A stretch of 10,738 nucleotides of DNA from Desulfonatronum sp. (GTDB lineage: Bacteria; Desulfobacterota; Desulfovibrionia; Desulfovibrionales; Desulfonatronaceae): contig SKYX01000161.1 in NCBI GenBank assembly GCA_007127655.1, positions 1 to 10,738 on the forward strand. The letters run 5' to 3'. The position numbers and the translations under genes were made by a program. Numbering within the stretch: the stretch's first letter is position 1; each line of letters begins with the position of its first letter. The notes below the pieces were generated by a model, which worked only from the letters and a program-made list of their open reading frames with translations, was not told where the DNA came from and made no database searches. Below, piece by piece: positions 6,380 to 10,738 of the stretch.

Positions 6380-7387
6380 ATGGGCTACTTCCGATCCCTG
6401 AATTCCAAAATCGACGCCCTGAACGAGCTGTGGCGCAAGTCGGACCGCTGGCTGATCATGATGAACGCGGACCCGGACGCCCTGGCATCGGCCCAGGCCC
6501 TGCGCCGGATCATGGCCCGCAAGGTGGCCGCGGTGGACTGCGCCCAGGTCAACGAGATATCCCGGCCGGACAACCTGACCATGATCAAGACTCTGCGCAT
6601 CCCCACCCAGCGTCTGACCCCGAATCTGGCCGTGCAGTACGACCATTTCGCCCTGGTGGACTCGCAGCCTCACCATCACCCGGCATTCAAGGACTATGCT
6701 TTTTCCCTGATCATCGACCACCATCCCCTGGTTCCGGAAAATCCGGTTGAAGCGGAATTTCAGGACATCCAGCCCGGTTACGGGGCCACCAGCACGATGC
6801 TCACGGAATATCTCTATCGCCTGAAGATCCGACCGGGGGAGTTGCTGGCCACGGCCCTGCTCTACGGCATCAAGACCGACACCCAGAGCTTCGAGCGGCA
6901 GTTCTCGGACACCGATGTCAGGGCCTTTCGTTATCTGAGCAAGTTCGGCAACCTGAATCTGCTGCGCAAGATTTCCCGCAGCGAGTTCCGACTGGACTGG
7001 CTGAAATATTTTTCCCTGGCTTTCCGCAAGCTGCGGGTGAACGGCCACTGCCTGCACGTGTTCATGGGAAGGCTGGACTCCCCGGACATCCTGGTGATCC
7101 TCGGGGACTTCTTCCTGCGGCTGTACGGAATTTCCTGGACCGTGACCTGCGGGGTCTGCGACGACACCCTGGTTCTGATCTTTCGCGGAGACGGGTTGCA
7201 CCGGGACATGGGCAAGCTGGCCACCAAGCTGTTCGGCGACGTGGGTTCGGCCGGGGGCCACGCGACCATGGCCCGGGCCGAAATTCCGCTGGCCAACATC
7301 GGCGAACATGATCCCGAGGATTTAGTCTGGCACCGCCTTCGTTCCGCCAAGCGTACACTGGCCAAGCCTGCTCCCAGCGCGTCCTGA
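6380..7387 (+). CDS. DHH/DHHA1-family phosphoesterase (NrnA/GdpP-like)
   Basis: A 335-residue two-domain phosphoesterase. The DHH domain shows NADPDALAS (D31, D33), VDSQP (D94), IIDHHP (D113, H114, H115), GATSTMLTEYL and the LLYGIKTDT block with D167. The C-terminal DHHA1 domain carries the substrate-binding GGHATMA motif (292-298). Related enzymes use manganese to cleave short oligoribonucleotides, pAp or cyclic dinucleotides; which applies here cannot be told. Motif I is odd: where NrnA and GdpP have a metal-binding His (HxNPD or HxxPDGD), this protein has Met at 27 and 28. This may be a subfamily trait or may alter activity. There is no transmembrane segment, PAS or GGDEF domain, so it is a soluble NrnA-like type, not full-length GdpP. 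It starts immediately after the cobU stop with a good ribosome binding site, and polA follows after 53 bases. A role in nucleic-acid turnover is plausible. Confidence 0.85.
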   Translation: MGYFRSLNSKIDALNELWRKSDRWLIMMNADPDALASAQALRRIMARKVAAVDCAQVNEISRPDNLTMIKTLRIPTQRLTPNLAVQYDHFALVDSQPHHHPAFKDYAFSLIIDHHPLVPENPVEAEFQDIQPGYGATSTMLTEYLYRLKIRPGELLATALLYGIKTDTQSFERQFSDTDVRAFRYLSKFGNLNLLRKISRSEFRLDWLKYFSLAFRKLRVNGHCLHVFMGRLDSPDILVILGDFFLRLYGISWTVTCGVCDDTLVLIFRGDGLHRDMGKLATKLFGDVGSAGGHATMARAEIPLANIGEHDPEDLVWHRLRSAKRTLAKPAPSAS

Positions 7388-7440
7388 GCGCGTCCTCCCC
7401 ACATTATTCTGAACATCATCAAAGCGTTATCCGACCCCTC

Positions 7441-10104
7441 ATGAGCCTGAAATCCCGCCTGAACCTCTCCGCGGACCCGGTATTCCTCATTGACGGAACC
7501 TCTTTTCTGTACCGGGCCTTTTACGCCTTTCCGGACCTGAAGCGCTCGGACGGCTTTCCGACCAACGCCTTGTTCATCGTCCTGCGCCTGCTGTTGCGCC
7601 TGCATCGCGAGGAACGGCCGCGATACGCCGGTTTTTTTCTGGACGGCCGCGGGCCCACGTTTCGCCATGAACTGTTCACGCCCTACAAGGCCCAGCGCCC
7701 CAAGACCCCGGAAGCCCTGGTCCAGCAGATCGAGCCGTTGGTCCAGGGGGTGGGACTGTTCGGCTTGACCGCCCAGGTGTCGGAAGGTGTGGAGGCGGAC
7801 GACCTGATCGCCAGCCTGTGCAAAAAGTTCAAGTCCGAATGCCCGGTGGTTGTTGTCGGCTCGGACAAAGACCTGTTGCAATGCCTGGATAAGAATGTCG
7901 TGATCTGGGACCCGGGCCTGAAAAACGAGAAACTGGTCACCAACGAATCCTTCCGCCAAGAACACGCCATGACCCCGGAGCAGTGGCCGGATTTCCAGGC
8001 CCTGACCGGAGACAGCACGGACAACATCCCCGGCATTCCCGGAGTCGGTCCGAAGACCGCCATGGAGCTGATGCGGCGCTTTCCGACTTTGGAAGCCTTG
8101 CGAGACAATGTGAACGAGCTGACGCCCAAGGAGCGCAAAAAAGTCGAACCCAGTCTGGAACAGATTTTTACCTACCGGGAACTGACCCGCCTGCGCACGG
8201 ACCTGCATCCGGACGCCCGGCTGGAGGATTACCTCTGCCGGGAATGGGAGGGCGAGCGGCTGACGGCGTTTCTGCGCGAGTACGAGTTCCGGTCCCTGGA
8301 ACGGGAGCTGGCGGCCCTATCCGTTTCTGGAGGAACAACCTCCGAATCCTCCGAATCTGGCCGACTGAGCCAAGGAGAGTTGCTGACCTCGAAAATCCAG
8401 AAGGCGACGAAACGCTTGGCCGCGCACCGGAACCCGAAAGACGACCCTCCGGATGAACAGGCTTTGGAACGAACGGAGGTTCTGCCGAACTTTTCCGGAA
8501 AACGGGTCGGGGTGGCCGCTGCCCAGGACGGCTGGCGGCTGGGGCTGGAAGGGCGTGAACTCCTGTGGGGCGGCACGGCCAAGAACGCGACCAGGGAATT
8601 GGCGGACGCGTTGTGTTCGGCGGCCCTGGTCGCGGCCCATTCCTGGAAGGAGATGCTGGTCCTGGATGCGGACTGGTCCGAAGTACCCATGGACCGGCGC
8701 TTCGATGTCAGTCTTGCCGCCTACCTGCTCCAGCCCGAGGAGCGCGATTACAGCCTTATGGCGCTGCTTCGTCGATATGGCCATGAGCTGACCGATACCG
8801 CCCAGCTGGGCGAGAAAGCGCCCGCCCTGTTGACGTTGAGCCTGGCCGAGACATTGGGGCGCAGCGTGGAGCAGGCCGGGTTTTCCGAGTTGATCGCCAC
8901 TCTGGAAATGCCATTGATCCCGGTGCTGGTGGACATGGAGCGGGACGGGGTACTGCTGGATCAGAAGGCCCTGAGAGCCTTCCTGGACGAGGTGCAGGCG
9001 GGATTGGAGCGGCTTTCCAAGTCCATTTCCCAGCGGGCTGGAGGATCGTTCAATCTGCGTTCCAGCCAGCAGATGGCCGAGGTGTTGTTCGAACGCCTGG
9101 GCTTGAAGACCGGACGCAAGACCCCCGGCGGTGGCAGGTCCACCAGCGTGGAAGTCCTGGAGCGGCTGGCCGGGGAGCATCCCATTGTTCCGGAGATACT
9201 GGAGTACCGCAAGCTGGAAAAGCTGCGCTCCACCTACCTGGAGCCGTTGCCCAAGCTGGCGGACCAAGACGGCCGGGTGCATACCACGTTCAACCAGTTG
9301 GCCGTGGCCACTGGGCGGCTGTCCAGCAGCAATCCGAATTTGCAGAACATCCCGATCCGGGGCGACCAGGGGCGGCGGATGCGGGCCTGCTTTACCGCTC
9401 CGTCCGGGCATGAGTTGATCAGCGCGGACTATTCCCAGATCGAGCTACGCGTCCTGGCCCATCTTTCCGAAGATCCGCACCTGCGGGACCTCTTCGCCCG
9501 GGGCGTGGACGTCCACTCCGGTACCGCGGCCATTTTGTTCGTCAAGGAGCCAGAGCAGGTCACCGCCGAGGAGCGGCGCAAGGCCAAGACCATCAATTTC
9601 GGGCTGCTCTACGGCATGGGGCCGCAAAAACTGGGCCGGGAGCTGGGCATCAACCAGCAGCAGGCCAAGGATTTCATGGCCCTGTACTTCACCCGGCTGC
9701 AAAAAGTTCGGGATTTTTACGAAGAGGTCGTCGCCAAGGCCAAGGAGCAAGGGGCGGTGTTTACCCTGGCCGGAAGGCGTCGGACCCTGCCGGACATCAA
9801 TTCCCGCAACGACAATCTGGCCCAGGTCGCCCGGCGCATGGCCATCAACACCGTGGTCCAGGGCTCGGCCGCGGACATCATCAAAATGGCCATGATTCGC
9901 GTTCACGGCGACGAAACTCTGCGGGCGGCCGGAGCCAGGATGATCCTTCAGGTCCATGATGAACTGCTGCTGGAAGCTCCGGACGCGGAGAGCCAAGGGG
10001 TCGGCGAACGGGTGGCCGAGTTGATGGCCTCGGTGATCCAACTGGACGTGCCCCTGGTGGTGGATTGGGGCCGGGGGCCGAATTGGGCCACGGGGCATGG
10101 GTAA
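7441..10104 (+). CDS. polA: DNA polymerase I
   Basis: An 887-residue family A polymerase that fills gaps and removes RNA primers or damaged strands. The N-terminal 5'-3' nuclease domain (1 to ~290) has IDGTSFLYRAF (D18), the YKAQR block, EADDLIASL (E118-D121), GSDKDLLQ (D142, D144) and GDSTDNIPGIPGVGPKTA (D191, D194), so it looks active. The middle region (~345-480) corresponds to the 3'-5' exonuclease fold, but I find none of its catalytic motifs: no DxE at the first strand, AAHSWKEML where a His-Asn...Asp block is expected, and no YxxxD at its end. Proofreading is therefore probably absent, as in Taq and Bacillus PolI. The polymerase domain is complete: motif A SADYSQIELR with D663, motif B RRKAKTINFGLLYG (R712-G725), motif C QVHDELLLEAP with H839, D840 and E841. 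There is no strong Shine-Dalgarno before the ATG, and 53 bases separate it from the DHH gene, so read-through from the cobamide cluster is possible. Confidence 0.97.
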   Translation: MSLKSRLNLSADPVFLIDGTSFLYRAFYAFPDLKRSDGFPTNALFIVLRLLLRLHREERPRYAGFFLDGRGPTFRHELFTPYKAQRPKTPEALVQQIEPLVQGVGLFGLTAQVSEGVEADDLIASLCKKFKSECPVVVVGSDKDLLQCLDKNVVIWDPGLKNEKLVTNESFRQEHAMTPEQWPDFQALTGDSTDNIPGIPGVGPKTAMELMRRFPTLEALRDNVNELTPKERKKVEPSLEQIFTYRELTRLRTDLHPDARLEDYLCREWEGERLTAFLREYEFRSLERELAALSVSGGTTSESSESGRLSQGELLTSKIQKATKRLAAHRNPKDDPPDEQALERTEVLPNFSGKRVGVAAAQDGWRLGLEGRELLWGGTAKNATRELADALCSAALVAAHSWKEMLVLDADWSEVPMDRRFDVSLAAYLLQPEERDYSLMALLRRYGHELTDTAQLGEKAPALLTLSLAETLGRSVEQAGFSELIATLEMPLIPVLVDMERDGVLLDQKALRAFLDEVQAGLERLSKSISQRAGGSFNLRSSQQMAEVLFERLGLKTGRKTPGGGRSTSVEVLERLAGEHPIVPEILEYRKLEKLRSTYLEPLPKLADQDGRVHTTFNQLAVATGRLSSSNPNLQNIPIRGDQGRRMRACFTAPSGHELISADYSQIELRVLAHLSEDPHLRDLFARGVDVHSGTAAILFVKEPEQVTAEERRKAKTINFGLLYGMGPQKLGRELGINQQQAKDFMALYFTRLQKVRDFYEEVVAKAKEQGAVFTLAGRRRTLPDINSRNDNLAQVARRMAINTVVQGSAADIIKMAMIRVHGDETLRAAGARMILQVHDELLLEAPDAESQGVGERVAELMASVIQLDVPLVVDWGRGPNWATGHG

Positions 10105-10148
10105 CATAAGGATAATTCGAGCCAAGTCCGGAATGACAGGATGCCGAT

Positions 10149-10196
10149 CGTTCCCACGCTCCAGCGTGGGAACGCAGCCCGGGCGCTCCAGCGCCC
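10149..10196 (+). repeat. REP-like palindromic repeat, copy 1 (two hairpins)
   Basis: CGTTCCCACGCT (10149-10160) and AGCGTGGGAACG (10163-10174) form a perfect 12-bp inverted repeat around CC. A second palindrome follows, GGGCGCT (10181-10187) and AGCGCCC (10190-10196), again around CC. Both share the core CGCTCCAGCG. The element begins 44 bases behind the polA stop. There is no T-run, so it is not a standard terminator, though such palindromes can stabilise mRNA 3' ends. This palindrome type is common between genes in many proteobacteria (from memory). Confidence 0.75.
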
Positions 10197-10322
10197 AGTT
10201 CTGGCTCGGAGTGAGCAGTCCTCTCCGATCAGACAAAGCTACTCCGAAGAATTCCACACAATGAAATTGCTTCAAATGCTTGAGGATGTCCAAGGGGCAG
10301 CGTTTCGCAGAGATTTTATTCG

Positions 10323-10374
10323 CGACGCTGGGGCGTCGAAATCTGCATTCCCACGCTGGAGCGTGGGAACGATC
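10323..10374 (-). repeat. REP-like palindromic repeat, copy 2, inverted
   Basis: This is the reverse complement of copy 1: TTCCCACGCT (10348-10357) and AGCGTGGGAA (10360-10369), flanked by CGATC, plus a second hairpin CGACGC (10323-10328) with GCGTCG (10333-10338). Read on the - strand it begins GATCGTTCCCACGCT exactly as copy 1 does on the + strand, then differs in the second hairpin, whose stem is kept despite changed bases. Compensatory change in the stem suggests selection for the fold. Confidence 0.7.
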
Positions 10375-10395
10375 AGTATATCTGGCGGACACTCT

Positions 10396-10404
10396 AAAGG
10401 AGGG
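10396..10404 (+). promoter_or_regulatory. Strong ribosome binding site of the DUF1844 gene
   Basis: AAAGGAGGG six bases before the ATG at 10411 is a near-perfect anti-16S match, the strongest in the window. It decides the start of the last gene. Confidence 0.85.
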
Positions 10405-10410
10405 TGAATA

Positions 10411-10738
10411 ATGACCGAAGAAATCAAGATTACGGATCGGCGGGTCGATCATGGCAAAGAGGGCGGGGAAGAAGGAGCATCGGCCGTGGAGCAGGCCCAG
10501 GCGGACCACCAGGCCGGGGCTGGAGCTTTTCAGGGCTGTGTGATGCCCCAGGTCTGCTTCCCCACCTTTGTTCTTTCCCTGAGTTCCTCAGCCCTGGTCC
10601 ATCTGGGCGAGGTGCCGGATCCGGAAACCGGAAAGACTTCCGAGAACATCGAAATAGCCAAGCACACCATCGACATCCTGGCCATGCTTGAGGAGAAAAC
10701 CAAAGGCAACCTGGACGCCGATGAATCCAAACTGCTCA
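10411..10738 (+). CDS. DUF1844 family protein, partial (3' end beyond window)
   Basis: The first 109 codons are present. After an acidic, Gln/Ala/Gly-rich N-terminal tail (about residues 1-45), the DUF1844 signature appears: FPTFVLSLSSSALVHLGEVP, then PETG, then IAKHTIDILAMLEEKTKGNL. Family members are small soluble proteins (about 100-130 residues) of unknown function, common in Desulfobacterota and related phyla. So only the last few codons should be missing here. The reading frame is still open at the window end. It is separated from polA by the REP pair and has its own strong ribosome binding site, so it is probably a separate transcription unit or the first gene of one that continues beyond the window. 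Confidence 0.88.
   Translation, partial: MTEEIKITDRRVDHGKEGGEEGASAVEQAQADHQAGAGAFQGCVMPQVCFPTFVLSLSSSALVHLGEVPDPETGKTSENIEIAKHTIDILAMLEEKTKGNLDADESKLL

Larger units (their letters stand above)
10105..10410. other. Intergenic region polA to DUF1844, occupied by the REP pair
   Basis: These 306 bases contain the two inverted palindromic repeats with about 126 bases between them. The spacer has no recognisable gene. A + strand reading frame across it (10141-10407) runs through both palindromes and is judged accidental. No clear promoter was found for the next gene. The nearest regulatory feature is its ribosome binding site at 10396-10404. Confidence 0.5.

Noticed and set aside
9696..9709. Fourteen bases GCTGCAAAAAGTTC shared between the 5' repeat (36-49) and polA
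   Set aside because: In polA they encode conserved polymerase-domain residues (LQKV) in frame, so the match is taken as coincidence rather than a repeat fragment.
10141..10407. An 88-codon + strand frame between polA and the DUF1844 gene
   Set aside because: It begins in one palindromic repeat and runs through the inverted copy, so its sequence is dictated by the repeats. No ribosome binding site or known motif.

Overview
The window is a GC-rich stretch of bacterial chromosome in which every recognised protein gene but one lies on the + strand. Gene content and style (a MogA-type molybdenum-cofactor gene, a CbiR/CobU cobamide pair, a DHH phosphoesterase next to polA, and a DUF1844 gene) suggest a sulfate-reducing member of the Desulfobacterota, most likely the order Desulfovibrionales. 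That placement is inference from content and from remembered family sequences, not a search.

Layout. Bases 1-206 look like a dispersed intergenic repeat: 10-bp exact terminal inverted repeats (17 bp with one mismatch) enclosing a hairpin plus T-run that resembles an intrinsic terminator. Next come two directly abutting genes: a MogA-like molybdopterin adenylyltransferase with an unexplained N-terminal extension (262-1113), and a 1091-residue protein that joins an endonuclease Q-like PHP nuclease to a complete UvrD/Rep-type superfamily 1 helicase (1114-4389). A 575-base gap (4390-4964) follows. It holds hairpins and, on the - strand, one small plausible 48-residue gene.

A second + strand cluster then runs CbiR-like cobamide phosphodiesterase (4965-5858), CobU (5855-6379, ATGA overlap), a DHH/DHHA1 phosphoesterase (6380-7387, start abutting the previous stop) and, 53 bases later, DNA polymerase I (7441-10104). 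The first three are almost certainly co-transcribed; polA may be read with them. Behind polA lie two inverted copies of a two-hairpin palindromic repeat, a REPIN-like arrangement, and then a DUF1844 gene with a very strong ribosome binding site that is cut by the window end.

Themes. The cbiR-cobU pair points to remodelling or salvage of corrinoids: CbiR opens the nucleotide loop and CobU re-activates the released cobinamide (phosphate). The EndoQ-helicase fusion is the most unusual protein here. It suggests that incision next to a deaminated base and unwinding of the damaged strand occur in one polypeptide. DNA polymerase I, the natural gap-filler, is encoded about 3 kb downstream and appears to have lost its proofreading active site. 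No rRNA, tRNA, CRISPR array, phage gene or complete insertion sequence was seen.
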